Assembly (NCBI GenBank): GCA_037178675.1
Contig: JAYMGJ010000179.1
Coordinates: 1-39,388, forward strand
Length of the DNA: 39,388 nucleotides
Direction: 5' to 3'
From: Scleroderma bovista
Lineage: Eukaryota > Basidiomycota > Agaricomycetes > Boletales > Sclerodermataceae
In this document: in pieces, positions 9,409 through 19,515 of the stretch
Layout: every line of letters starts with the position of its first letter
Position numbering within the stretch: position 1 is the stretch's first letter
Notes under the pieces: model-generated
Databases searched by the model: none
Told to the model about the DNA's origin: nothing
What the model saw: the letters and a program-made list of their open reading frames with translations, nothing else
Made by a program: the position numbers and the translations under genes

Positions 9409-11870
9409 ATGCCCCGCACCAGTAAACGACTTCTGAAGGCTGCCCACAAGTGCTCGTGCTGCCAAGGCTCGTAAAAGAGAGGACACCTGTCTTCCAAATG
9501 ATGCGGCTGCAAGTGAGGTAAGAGAGAATGAATCAGACAATCAAGCTGCTGAATTGAGCATTCAGGTCACTGACAACGGTGATGATGAATGTGGTTGGGA
9601 CGGAACAGTAAATTGGGTCCCGCACTCTGACCAAGGTGGCAATGAGCTGGAATGGCAGAGTTCCAAGCCTGACAGCTCTGACTCTGAGCTGGAGGTTATG
9701 GAGCTGGAGGGAGCAGAGCTCATTCAAAGCTTGGTCTTCCGTGTTGAGAAGGAACAAGAGACACTTACAGGTGCTCCGTCACTATACGAGAGGTTGCAGA
9801 GGAACATACCTCCAGGCCAATGGAAAAAGGCAGAACAAAACTGGCATCTTGGATATAATGGGTTGTCAGTGAGAACAAGATGATGGCACAAACAGAAGGC
9901 ATGGGAATGGGAAAAAAAGGATGCTGTGATGCGCCAGAGGTAAGCATAAACATTATTAAGTTGGGTTGTATTCGAACTCTACTCATGGAAATTCAGTGCA
10001 GCTGCTGACATGATGCAGTCATTTTTTTCTTGTTGGGAGCCCTCTCAATCTCCTGCAGAGTTCACGCCCATTGAAAGTCCATCCATTGATAGTACTACTC
10101 TGTGTGCGGAGATCACCAATGATGGCAAGTCCAATACAGGTCATATCAATCTGAACTCAGTGGTTACTGCCAACCACAGCATCTTCACTGGTTACCTCTC
10201 CAATTTGAGCTCTGAGTCAGACTCAGAGGACACCAGTTCCGGTGCTGAAACATTGCATCAGTGCTGTCAATTTCAAGTGCAACAACCCCCACCTCTGAAA
10301 CTGTGCTAACAGACTCAGATGGAGTGATGGAAAGCTCTCAAATTTGCACTCAATGACATTGAGAAGCTTATTTGGTCGAAAACAGATTTTTTCGATGCAG
10401 GCCAACATGGACTGCAGGCATATCGGGCACGTGCCATTCAGAGCTACTTATGGATGGTCATGCATAATAAGAAGGGCCATATTGAAGCTTCTCAATGAGC
10501 TGCTGAAAGTCAGGGTTTCGCCGAAAAATGGGGTGGTTGTATGGTGCACTGTTGGGTGAGGAAGTGGGTCACAGTTCATGAACTGCCGGTTTCATCAAGA
10601 GGGCATCATGCAAAGACTTTCTCATTGTATGATGACCCTGCCATACGAGATGAGTTACAATTGTTTGTGCACTCAAACAAGTGGGCCATAAACCCCAAAA
10701 AGCTTGTCGAGTTCAGCAAGGATAAAATGGTGCCAACGACTGCAAAACAGTACATTGAGCATGTCACGAACATCGAGATGCCCGAAGGTCTCAAAAAATA
10801 TATGGAAGTTGAACTTTTCCCTTGCATTCAATTGAAGCCAGGTAAAGGAATTTCTTTGACAACTGCATGGTGACTGTTGAGACAGGAAGGCTTTCAATTC
10901 CAGGAGTATAAAAAGTCACTGTACTACAATGGTCACAAACGACCAGAAGTTGTTGAAGATCATCAAAAGTGCTTCCTCCCAGAAATGGAAAAGCATGCAA
11001 CACAGCTGGTGGAATATGTTATTGGGGATGTTGAGGAAGAGCTATTGAAAACACCTGCCAATTATGTTGAAAGGTGGCTTGTGCTTTGTGCACATGATGA
11101 GATGACTGCCCAAGAAAATGATGGCCTTAAACAAAGCTGGGTTTTGGATGGAGAGCAGCCGCTGCGGAAGAAAGGTGCAGGACATGGCTTACATCAGAGT
11201 GATGTCATCTGTTCAACAGTTGGGTGGTTGTGGGATGCAAGTCACACACTGGAATACAGGAAGAATTATGATGACTATTGGACTGGGGAACTCTTTGTTA
11301 AACAGGTATTTAGAAAAGGTTTCACACCAAATGGTCTTTCCAAAAGATCACCCCAAGTTTCCTGATATGCCAAAGGGTATAAAGCATGTCCTTATGGAAC
11401 AAGGCCTGTGGAAAGACAGTCTCCGCATGCAGTGCAAGGATAATTGCACATCTGACAACTGCTGTGCCAAACAAATACTTGATAATCAGCCGGACTTTAA
11501 AGGACAGAAATTCCTTGTCCAGGAAGTTGTTGAGTTAGCTGGCCACATGTGTATCTTCCTCCCAAAGTTCCACTGTGAGCTAAATTTTATTGAATGCTTT
11601 TGGGGCACCACAAAACAATACCTGTGTGAGAACTGTGACTGCACATTCATGACATTCTGGGACAATATGCCAAAGGCTTTGGCCTCAGTTGGGTTGGATT
11701 CTATTCAGAAATGGGAACATTGGATGAAATGATGGATGGAGGCATACAGGACAGGATTAGAGGCTAGGGATGCTCAGTTTCAGGTGCTGGCTTTCAGCTC
11801 AAGAAAGTACAAGTTGCATCAACACATCACTGAAAGTGTTGCAAATGCAGTGGAAAGGGGTGGCCAATAA
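9409..11870 (+). pseudogene. Tc1/mariner-type DDE transposase, inactive
   Basis: Starts MPRTSKRLLK at 9409, with an early frameshift, then acidic N-terminal sequence and WKKAEQNWHLGYNG. A 57-bp intron (9940-9996, GTAAGC..TTCAG) follows. The DNA-binding part (GLQAYRARAIQSYL; KWGGCMV, with frame breaks) leads to the catalytic domain. The first D is in VLCAHDEMTAQ (11096-11098); the E is in HCELNFIECFWG (11592-11594). The segment with the second D (a DNSQGH-like block in this family) is missing between LFVKQ (about 11305) and MVFPKDHP (11331). Several UGA stops and frameshifts are present. It cannot encode an active transposase. Confidence 0.88.
9940..9996 (+). other. Intron in the mariner-type transposase
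   Basis: GTAAGC...CTACTCAT...TTCAG, 57 bp. Splicing keeps the frame (CAG AG|T GCA). Typical fungal size and sites. Confidence 0.7.
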
Positions 11871-12075
11871 CCATAAATAGTAATTTCCAGGGGTTACTTT
11901 CTAATTAGAATGTTCCCACACCCTCTGGAAAAATTTGGACCAACCAAAGTTTATAACTTCGTTAATTTTTGAGTTATCGAAAATTGGTCTGGTAGATCTC
12001 TTTTAATGTCAAATCAGAGTGTTTTTACAAAAGGACTAAGTGTCATTAACACTTGCATGTGTAGTAAGTTTGGTA

Positions 12076-12107
12076 TAAAAGTGGCGGTGACTAGGTGATG
12101 TGCACCA
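12076..12107 (-). repeat. Right terminal inverted repeat of the mariner-type element
   Basis: Reverse complement begins TGGTGCACATCACC and matches 9202-9233. Confidence 0.88.
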
Positions 12108-12220
12108 TATGCTTTTTTGGTATACTTTCACTACACTGTTACTACACACAAAGTACACCTAATCCACATTCCACAACATTAGCTAATCAGTACTACCCAT
12201 TTTTGGTAATCAATATGATG
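12108..12220. repeat. Satellite remainder and 38-bp flanking repeat
   Basis: The TGCTTTTTTGGTATAC satellite resumes at once after the TA. From 12181 the segment GCTAATCAGTACTACCCA and TTTTTGGTAATCAA repeats that at 7881-7918 in direct orientation, so similar DNA bounds both sides of the array. Confidence 0.75.
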
Positions 12221-12413
12221 CCACCAACATAGATAGGGGCTATTTGCATATGTTATTTTTACCACTTCAGGTCTTACTAAAGATTGTAGCTAATGATTAG
12301 TAGAGTCCATTCATGGTCTTACATAAGCAATGGATTAAAATTTAAAAGAGTTATGATGAAAACAAAAAAAAGTTGCATGTGAAAAGTTTTTTGTGTAACC
12401 CCCAACTCATGTT
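12221..12413. other. AT-rich spacer, no gene seen
   Basis: No coding or RNA signal is recognised between the satellite and the minisatellites. Confidence 0.5.
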
Positions 12414-12683
12414 GGTGATTTGCCAGCCCCACCTGGTGATTCACCAGACCTCCATGTTGATTCACCCCCCCCCCCATGGCAACTTGCCAGACCTTCATGG
12501 TGATTTGCCAGCCACTCTGGTGATTCACCAGACCTCCATGGTGATTCACCCACCCCCCATGGCAACTTGTCAGACCTTCATGGTGATTCGCCAGCCCCCC
12601 CTGGTGATTCACCAGACCTCCATGGCGATTCACCAGGTGATTCACCCACCCCCCATGGCGATTCACCAGACCTTCATGGTGAT
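12414..12683. repeat. 21-bp minisatellite with 84-bp higher-order period
   Basis: Units of the type GGTGATTCACCAGACCTCCAT follow one another, about 13 copies, one shortened. Variants recur in a fixed order of four (TTTGCCAGCC / CACCAGACCTCCAT / CACCCACCCCC / GGCAACTTG), giving an 84-bp superunit. Both strands stay open, so ORFs here (HHEGLVN..., FHGDLPATL...) are artefacts of 7-codon units. Confidence 0.85.
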
Positions 12684-12684
12684 G

Positions 12685-12917
12685 GTCCATTTTCAGCTGG
12701 TGAAAGTCCATATAGCCCTTGTTAAGGTCCATTTCCAGCTGGCAAAAGCCCATACAGCCCCTGTCAAGGTTCATTTTCAGCTGGTGAAAGCCCATACAGC
12801 CCCTGTTAAGGTCCATTTTCAGCTGGTGAAAGCCCATATAGCCCCCATTAAGGTCCATTTTCAGCTGGTGAAAGTCCAATATAGCCCCCATTAGGGTCCA
12901 TTTCTAGCTGGCGAAAG
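12685..12917. repeat. 42-bp minisatellite, about 5.5 copies
   Basis: The unit runs from GTCCATTTTCAGCTGGTGAA through CAGCCCCTGTTAAG. It is exactly twice the neighbouring 21-bp length and yields a 14-residue repeat (MGFHQLKMDLNRGC) on the minus strand. The second gypsy LTR is inserted at its right edge, in the middle of a unit (GCTGGCGAAAG|TGTAACGG). Confidence 0.85.
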
Positions 12918-13720
12918 TGTAACGGTCTAACTTTTTATCTTATCTAATCTGCAATTAGATGACATCTTATCTTATTCTACCGTAGTATCTTATCTAGTGC
13001 ATCTTATCTGTAGACCTGTCTGGACCACAGCCTCGAGCTGTGCATGCTGTATCCCTTGATGTCATTAGCATAGCCTTACCACAGGATGGCAGCTGTGCTC
13101 ACTGCCTCATACGGCGTACGGCCTCGTGGATAGCCTTGCACAGGACACGTGTAGTGTAGTATATATACTGCTGCAATCCAGCACCCAGAGGCTCTCCATT
13201 CGAGCTCTCTTTGGGTCTTTGCTCTAAGACGCTTGCATCCTTTTCCTCCTCAGAGTCCCTTGTGTGGTAGTTCTTTGGGTTTTGCCCTTAGGGTTGTCTC
13301 ACTAGAGCTCAAATCTACCCATCTACTAGTCGTCTACCACGTGCTGTTCCCCAGCCTTATAAAGGGAAACTGTACCTGGACTCCAGGGTTAAGGAGCTTT
13401 GTTTCATACCCTTCACATTCGTACATGGCCAGCCTTTAGTGCCGTTCCCTGTAGCCCACTTGGGTTTGGGAGTTTCTAGTACCACCTCATTTATGTATCA
13501 TACACCAGCCCAGGGTCGTGCCTGGTGTCTGTAGGGTGGCTCCCATTCAAGTGTGGTTCGTACCCGCAAGGAGATTGAGCCATAGTTACTCAGTAGTTCC
13601 TCCGTCCGTGGAGAGGAAGACCTGTGATCTGCAGCCAGTGACCGTTTGTACTCTGCATAGCTGTGCCACTGCCCTGACCCAGCGAGTGCGACAGGCGAAC
13701 AGAGTCTTACGCTTAGTTCA
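12918..13720 (+). repeat. 5' LTR of gypsy A' (803 bp)
   Basis: Begins TGTAACGGTCTAAC and ends CTTAGTTCA. It shares the TTATCT-rich start, the TATATATA box (about 13160-13168) and the CACCCAGAGGCTCTCC block with the LTR at 6866-7651. The 4-5 bases before it (AAAG/GAAAG) cannot be tested as a target duplication because the far end is missing. Confidence 0.82.
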
Positions 13721-13721
13721 T

Positions 13722-13737
13722 TGGAACACCTGTGGGG
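13722..13737 (+). other. Candidate primer-binding site of gypsy A'
   Basis: TGGAACACCTGTGGGG, one base after the LTR end. It is identical to 6849-6864 of element A, and identity extends to 26 bases. Confidence 0.45.
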
Positions 13738-13743
13738 ATCTAG

Positions 13744-14106
13744 TCCCGATATACTGCTACCTCTACGTTACCATACAAGTTAGTCACCATACCACCCTAT
13801 GAGTACTCCTTTAGTCAGGCAGGTCGCCTGACAGTCACCTACAATACCCGATACCCCCTTCCTCTTACGCCCACTCAAGAAGCTGCCAGAGAAGCAGACT
13901 TCAAAAGGATTGAGCAGACATACACCTCCTTCCGCTGCTACAACCTCATTGTTGACACCCTTGCAGACCTCTTCCTCAACAACCCCCACTTCTACATTGA
14001 AGCCGAACCTGCCCTCCCACTTGCCTGCCGTTGTACGTTTTGCACCTCCCTTCTCTACCCTGCACGTCCCCGAGGTGCTCCATACTCCCGCTACCACCCC
14101 TACTAG
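13744..14106 (+). other. Leader ORF of gypsy A', no ATG, in frame with gag
   Basis: About 120 codons are open from the UAG at 13741 to the UAG at 14104-14106, with no methionine codon. One codon later the gag ATG follows in the same frame. It aligns with the leader of element A: LVTIPPYEY, a Q..RL.V.Y stretch, an EADFKRIEQTY helix-like middle and the end APYSRYHPY. The repeated architecture argues against chance. The alternative is nucleotide-level conservation of a packaging or primer region. Confidence 0.45.
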
Positions 14107-14109
14107 AAG

Positions 14110-14876
14110 ATGGATCAGCAACATCATGATCCCCTTCAAAATATTCTCCTTCAGTTCACACAGGGGCAAATCGACCTGCAAAACAGTATCCAGGCCCTTG
14201 CCGATGCACAGCAGGGCCTTGCTCCCAAAGCCCCTGGGGCACCCCCAGCAGTGGCTCAGCCCCCTAAGAAGATTGTCATTGAACCTGGGAATTATGACAG
14301 CTCCCCCCAGGCCTTCAGAGTTTGGTGGAGCAAGATGAAGTTGTGGGTCATGATGAACCAGAGGAGCGGTCTCCTAACAAGGAATAGTGAGATCATGGCG
14401 GCCATTCTCTCTAGGTTTGAAGGACCTAAAGCTGGGCATTGGGCCCAGGTAAAGTTGGACTACTATCTGAGTCCAGGGGTCGAATACCCTATGTGGGACG
14501 TGCTCCAGGCCGAAATAACTGGATTTTTCATGCCTGGCAATAATGCTGACTGGGTTAGGTCCCAGTTGCTGAAGTTGCATCAAGGCCCACGTCAGAGGGT
14601 TGACAACTTCCTTGCGACCTTTGAGTCACTTAAAGTTGAAAGTGGGTGTCCCAACACCTATGCTAGGGACTTGCTCAAGAGAGCAGTGCAGAGGCAGGTC
14701 CTCCAGCAGGTCTATCTCCTGGCGAAGGACCGCTCCACCTACGCGGAGCTAGCCACCTCGGTTAGAACCATCAGAAGAGCTCAGGAGCTCTTCTTGATCA
14801 ATATGCAGGGCGGTGCCCACTACTATCAGCAGGGGAGTGGCTCCTCCTCTTATGGAGTTACGCCGGGTGCTGGCGC
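14110..14876 (+). pseudogene. Gypsy A' gag, 3' truncated
   Basis: Starts MDQQHHDPLQNILLQFTQGQ and matches the gag at 5467-6468: GNYDSSPQAFRVWWSKMK, GPKAGHWAQVKLD, then FFMPGNNADWVRSQLLKLHQ, GPRQRVDNFLATFESL and RRAQELFLINMQG. The gag ends at ...PGAGA where the B-type LTR starts. The zinc knuckle that should follow is missing, and the last residues before the stop at 14907 are LTR-encoded. Confidence 0.9.
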
Positions 14877-16962
14877 TGTCACGCACCAAACAGGTTTGGT
14901 ACAGTGAACATGGAAGATAACACCTATATCGAATGATCCTTATGCGAAGGATAAGCACGACAGACCCTCATCGTAGCCATCTATCGCACAAGAAGACTAT
15001 CCTGATGCGAGAGATGAATGCCAATGCAGACAGTCATCTATCGCACGAGAACTGCCAAGAAGCAGAAGAAACTGAAGGAATAACATCAATTGTGGTATGA
15101 GAAAGGAATGCACATGTCTGCAGTCCAACTCCCATACCAGAACGATCAAAGAAGCCGAAGAATTGATGGAGAAACAAAGGAGAAAGAGAAGAAATGATTT
15201 TTAGCGCCCAAATGTCATTTTTAGGCACCCAGTGCTGGCATTCCGATACTTTGAATAGCTCTGTCGTTTCTGAAGCTATCAGGCACGTGACTATACCATC
15301 AGAGAGCCTAGAACGTGGTCTATCTGCCTGTCAAGTTCCGACGCAAATCTGTTCATTTCCCACGGAGATATTCCCCCCGCAATCCAGACGTTCGCTTCAT
15401 TGCTCACTATGGAGTCAGTATTTTCTCTGGATCATTTCTCCGCTATTGCTGCAGATCTCCACTATGTCCTGCTCTTAGGACAGCCTCTCCCAGAGTTCCC
15501 GTGCACTGCCTGGCACATATCTTCCCAGCCTGCTCCCTCAGTCCCTCTCGTTCTCGGTCAGCGCGTTCTCCTTGTCAGTCCTGTGTCAAGGACATACTTT
15601 GGTCATCTTAGGTCTATTGTCAAGCTTGAAAAGTCTTCTCTGGTCGTCTCTGTGTCCCCTGAGCCCTCAGCCTATGGTCCCTTCCTCCCAGATACTTGCC
15701 ATGTCCATCTTCCTCTGTCGTTTGTCTCACTTCCCTGGATGTGTTGAATTCAATACTCTATCCGCTTCCCTACTTTCAGACAACGTCCCCCAGCACCATG
15801 ACAGTTATTCCCCCCACTTTATAGTGCTATTAGGAAGAAGAACCCCCATCTCGTTCTTTCCCAGAAGAGAGCTCGTCAAGGGAGCCCATGGTTGCACTTC
15901 AGCGGTGCTAGAACACATGCACTATACCTTAGTGTATGCTGACCCCCCAAAAGACCTCTTAACCCCTGGTACCCTTCTTGTGGCTGTTTTGACTCGGATC
16001 AATCCCCCTATTAATCTCAGATCTTCCCCATTGTTGTCCCATCAAATTCCTGATGGTACACAGCCCCCCATCAAACTTCTTAGGCTGTGCATCAATGACT
16101 CCTTCTGCTGTGCAGTGACTCATCCCTTGCTTACTGATGCTCTCTTGTTATCAGTATTACTCTATCCCTTTCGCATTTTTGATATATTACTCAGCTGATG
16201 ACTCACTCCCTTACCAATCAATCTTGTCATGCAGCTTACTCATTCCTTTACTCAGCAGCTTATTCATGCTTCCTATGCTTACTCATTCCTGCTTATCCCT
16301 TGCTTACTGATCGCTTACAAACCCCTTACAAAGCTCTTACCAATCCCTTACCAATCCTTGACAAATTCTGCTTACTCCCTTCTCTTTTTGTACTTTAATG
16401 CTGTGCCCCCCCATGTATTTAAACCCCTGGGCTCAGCCCAATGAAAAGGCCCAATTGCACAAAATCATCCCTCTCTCAGACTCTCTCAGTCAGTATCCCC
16501 TCAGCTCTTTGAGTCTTGTAGGCTTCAGTGAAGGTCTAAAGACTCTGATATTCAAGTTTTATTCAGTCTATTCAAGTCCAAGTATTTCTCTAGGCTCAAG
16601 CGGAGTCTATCCTGTCTATCCTTCATATCCCATTGCTTCTGGACGTCAGGAGCCCCCTTGTCCCCTTGCTGCACCCATCTCTAGGTGTAGTATCGCTGTT
16701 TCAGTCTCAGTCAACCCAATCCCCACTTTGACACTTCCTAGGCTTTAGGAAGAGTCCAGACCCCTATCCCCTTCATCTTCTATTACTCCTGTACCCAAGG
16801 AGTATCCTGCATCACCCTGTTGGTGTAGATCCCCTTCCCCCCTCCTCAGCACATCCTCTCTGGACACCACGGAGGTAAACCACCACTCGCACGTTTTCAT
16901 AGTCCTTTGTTGGTGTTGTGTTTGGGTTATTACTCCGACCCAAATCCACACTTTGACTCACA
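14877..16962 (+). mobile_element. Diverged family-B LTR (about 2086 bp)
   Basis: Starts TGTCACGCACCAAACAGG like the family-B LTRs and ends near TTTGACTCACA. The first roughly 870 bases, including the LTR ORF, match copies 1 and 2 well. Most of the middle is diverged or unalignable by eye, and the end is recognisable again (AACCACCACTCGCA). It interrupts gypsy A' gag on the left. On the right (CCGCT...) gag does not resume, so it is not a clean solo insertion. Confidence 0.75.
15301..15747 (+). CDS. Unknown ORF inside the diverged LTR B
   Basis: Open from EPRTWSICLSSSDANLF to the TGA at 15745-15747. It aligns without any gap to the LTR ORFs at 3469-3966 and 22053-22499, and the stop is in the same place (PWxx then TGA). 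The ATG of those ORFs is AGA here, so this copy may lack the start; a later in-frame ATG precedes ESVFSLDHFSAIAADL. Over about 110 codons I counted by hand about 25 synonymous and 22 amino-acid-changing codon differences from copy 1. Function unknown. Confidence 0.45.
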   Translation, partial: REPRTWSICLSSSDANLFISHGDIPPAIQTFASLLTMESVFSLDHFSAIAADLHYVLLLGQPLPEFPCTAWHISSQPAPSVPLVLGQRVLLVSPVSRTYFGHLRSIVKLEKSSLVVSVSPEPSAYGPFLPDTCHVHLPLSFVSLPWMC

Positions 16963-17696
16963 CCGCTTGCCAGGATCGAAGCAACCCAAATGGTGTATGA
17001 ATAGATACAAAACAGAGCAGGACTAACTACACCGTGAGGTTAGCAAAACATGGGTAACCAGATCTAATAAGACTTACAAGCCATGGACAATACTGTACGT
17101 ATGACTTGTTGTCGAGAGTATCGTAGGTGAAGAGGACATCCAAGAAATTGGGACTGTGGATGTGCTCGAGAAAGCCGAAAGTGTGAGTATCAGTGTGGCA
17201 AGATGGTAAGAGATAAGTCGCATATTTGATATATGTAGTATCTACTCACCTCCATCCTTCCAACTTCTCTCAACTGCCAGAGTACTGCAGTTCATTCAAT
17301 TTGGCATAAAGATTTGATGGTGCTCCTTCGCATTCAACTATTGCTGTTTTTACAGGACACACTCATCGTCCAACTACTGATTACACTTACTGTTGAACCC
17401 AGGTTACTACGTGAGCTGAAGCCAAGATTTTCAGCTGGATATTGATGGTGCGCTGCAGTGATGCTCAGCATCGGAATTTGTATTGTGACACCTTTTCCCA
17501 CATCACGTTTGAGACGCAGTTCTCAGCATTATAGATCAGACGGATAACTGCAATGACTGCATTTGCAGCTCAACCATAGATGGACTACACACTCTGTCTT
17601 CAAGGTATGTTGAGTTCATTTCCTACATCCACTGTGAAATACTCAATAACTACCTGCATGTCCGTGTGAACAAGAAGAATGACATGCTCGAGCTGT
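16963..17696. other. No recognisable gene
   Basis: A short exon-like stretch near 17104-17190 (VVESIVGEEDIQEIGTVD, then GTGAGT) can be read, but it has no partner exon that I can identify. Confidence 0.4.
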
Positions 17697-17925
17697 TGAC
17701 CTTGCTGCTGGTAAAAGTGGACTAAAATTGGGTTTTGTAGATGATACCTCATTCATAGCAATAGGTGAGACTGTCTACTACACGTATGCGACACTGAGGG
17801 ATGTACTCGAACGGACCAGAAGAGGATACCAGTCCCGGGGTGAGCATAATTCTCACTTTGAAATGTTGAAATTTACTCTAATTGATTTCTCTACGAACAG
17901 ATGCAGAGACTGGCCGCTGCCTATG
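17697..17925 (+). pseudogene. LINE reverse transcriptase fragment
   Basis: Reads DLAAGKSGLKLGFVDDTSFIAIGE and on to HNSHFEMLKFTLIDFSTNR. It aligns to the Tad-like LINE at 26563-26763. The catalytic FVDD (17734-17745) is intact here. Only about 75 codons remain; both sides are unrelated DNA. Confidence 0.8.
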
Positions 17926-18600
17926 TTACTAGGAGAGCTATTGAAGTTCGTTCAAGGCAATCATCATCCAAGACATCTCCACAGTAAGATATGCTTCACC
18001 CGACACAGTTGAGGTTGAACATGGGAGATATCACATTACAGATAGAAAGCCAAGTAAAGGCATGGGACCATAGATCCCTGCCTCTGTTTCTATCTTGCGT
18101 CTTCTCTCCATACTTCCTCGCACCCTTCTCGTGCCTGCATCCACAAGGGACTTTTCGCTAGTGGAGATGAAAGACTGATACCATTCAGGGCACTCATACA
18201 CCTTGGAAGAGGCGGGCCACAGGCGCCAGCTTGCTAGATAGGATGATATGTTTTAGAGCCTTGGGGAATGGAGGCTTAGAGAACTGTATCAATGTATTAA
18301 ACAGTGTAGTTGTATTCTATAAGTCTCGTTCACTGCAGTGAAGAATGCATTAATGAGCTTTGTTTCTGGTGGTAGTTACGACAAACAGATATGCGCAATT
18401 GATAACAAATAAATTTGATGACAAGCTGTAAACAATGACAACATGATATGGACAGGACACAACGATTCTTGCCGCACTCTCACAGGCTGGGCCACTCGCT
18501 AAATAAAACAAACAAGATTTCTGTTGCAAGGAGATTCGACCTGGAACACAAAATATTAACGAGATTAAACCAATCATATAAAGCAAAGAGACCCTTCAGA
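17926..18600. other. No recognisable gene
   Basis: Intergenic sequence between a LINE remnant and the minus-strand coiled-coil gene; no convincing ORF. Confidence 0.4.
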
Positions 18601-19070
18601 TTAAAAAACACTGGAGAGTGATGAACAGTGACGCTTACGACTGGAAGGCCGATCTTCGAGTGTGATTATACCTTTGTGCATTGAATTATGCACACATCCA
18701 AGGTTGAACTCGGCCACCTCCAGCTTCCGTTCTGCTTGCTCTCCACGAAATTTGTACAGTATACCAAGTGCAATGTTCTCCCTGACTTTTGCTCTAGCAA
18801 GCTCTTTCTCTATGGTGCAAACATTTCGTTGAGCTCGTGCAACCTCGAGTAGGAAACAAGCTTCTTCCTCCTCAGATACATTGTGTTCCGTATCAGATAA
18901 GCTGATGTGTTTGCACTAAACAGTAATAAATGTTAGTGAATACCCTCACAAGTTTTAAAAAGACGCACCTGTGTATCATTTCCTTCCTGAGATGGTGTGA
19001 CCTGGAGGGGTACTGGCGACGGCATCATGATAATATTTCTTAATCTGGAGGATTGGGTATGGATGGGCAT
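18601..19070 (-). CDS. Two-exon charged, coiled-coil-like protein, function unknown
   Basis: On the minus strand, exon 1 is given from the first in-frame ATG at 19070 (MPIHTQSSRL...), although the frame is open up to 19349, so the start is uncertain. A 53-bp intron (18968-18916, GTGCGT..CACTAAC..TTTAG) joins GNDTQ to CKHISLSDTEH. Exon 2 is 104 codons with no break and ends at TAA 18601-18603. It is rich in E, A, R and L (EEEEACFLLEVARAQ; ELARAKVRENIALGILYKF), typical of a coiled coil. Similar hypothetical proteins are, from memory, common in Agaricomycetes. No function is assigned. It diverges from the Plavaka-type gene at 19516. Confidence 0.6.
18916..18968 (-). other. Intron of the coiled-coil gene
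   Basis: 53 bp with GT/AG ends and a CACTAAC branch-like site. Removing it leaves the frame open across both exons. Confidence 0.7.
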
Positions 19071-19515
19071 GACAAATGAAGAACCAACGGTGTGTGGCCT
19101 CCAGCTACAGATAGCGCCAACAGCTATGGGTGTTCCCTTGGCAGGGATTGCATTTGGGCTCCATTTCCATTTGGGAACAATTCTGTGTGAAGCAGAATCA
19201 GAGTGTGTAGTGGCAAAAACAATGGAACCAGATCTGCTGTCTTCATACCCTTGAATAGAACATGCAGAGTCAGGTGATGACAATAGGCAGCACCTTATCG
19301 GAGTGAAAATGTCACAGTATGTATGTTTGTAGTAATATATTCTCTTGTTTCAATCTTCCTGTCTCATTTTTCGGACACATCTTAATGGCAGACATCCAGC
19401 AACTGGCTTCAGAGCCTTCTTCTGTGCCAAATGAAAGAAAAAATGGCCTTGTTTCGACCGGCTCGGCTCTGCCCAGTGTTCCCAGAGACCCCCAACCTGA
19501 GTCGTCTTTCACACA

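Larger units (their letters stand above)
9202..12107 (+). mobile_element. Tc1/mariner (IS630-type) DNA transposon, 2906 bp, degenerate
   Basis: Both ends carry a 32-bp inverted repeat, TGGTGCRCATCACCTAGTCACC followed by RCCACTTTT, with two mismatches. The flanks are TA at 9200-9201 and TA at 12108-12109, as expected for this superfamily. Joining the flanks across a single TA gives CTTTTAC-TA-TGCTTTTTTGG, a normal satellite unit, so the element inserted into the array. Inside is one transposase pseudogene (9409-11870) on the plus strand. Confidence 0.9.
12918..14876 (+). mobile_element. Ty3/gypsy element A' (LTR, leader, gag), truncated
   Basis: Same family as the element at 1-7651 but on the opposite strand: LTR, conserved primer-site region, leader ORF and gag. 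It stops within gag where a diverged B-type LTR begins at 14877. No A' pol follows that LTR, so the remainder was lost or lies elsewhere. Confidence 0.88.

Noticed and set aside
12319..12894. ORFs on both strands with 7- and 14-residue repeats
   Set aside because: They follow the 21-bp and 42-bp minisatellites and are open on both strands at once; no start context or homologue.
13518..13802. 94-codon plus-strand ORF across the end of the A' LTR
   Set aside because: It spans the LTR end and primer-site region and is not open in element A at the same place.
17104..17190. Possible exon before GTGAGT
   Set aside because: Only about 80 bp, with no acceptor or partner exon that gives a longer frame.
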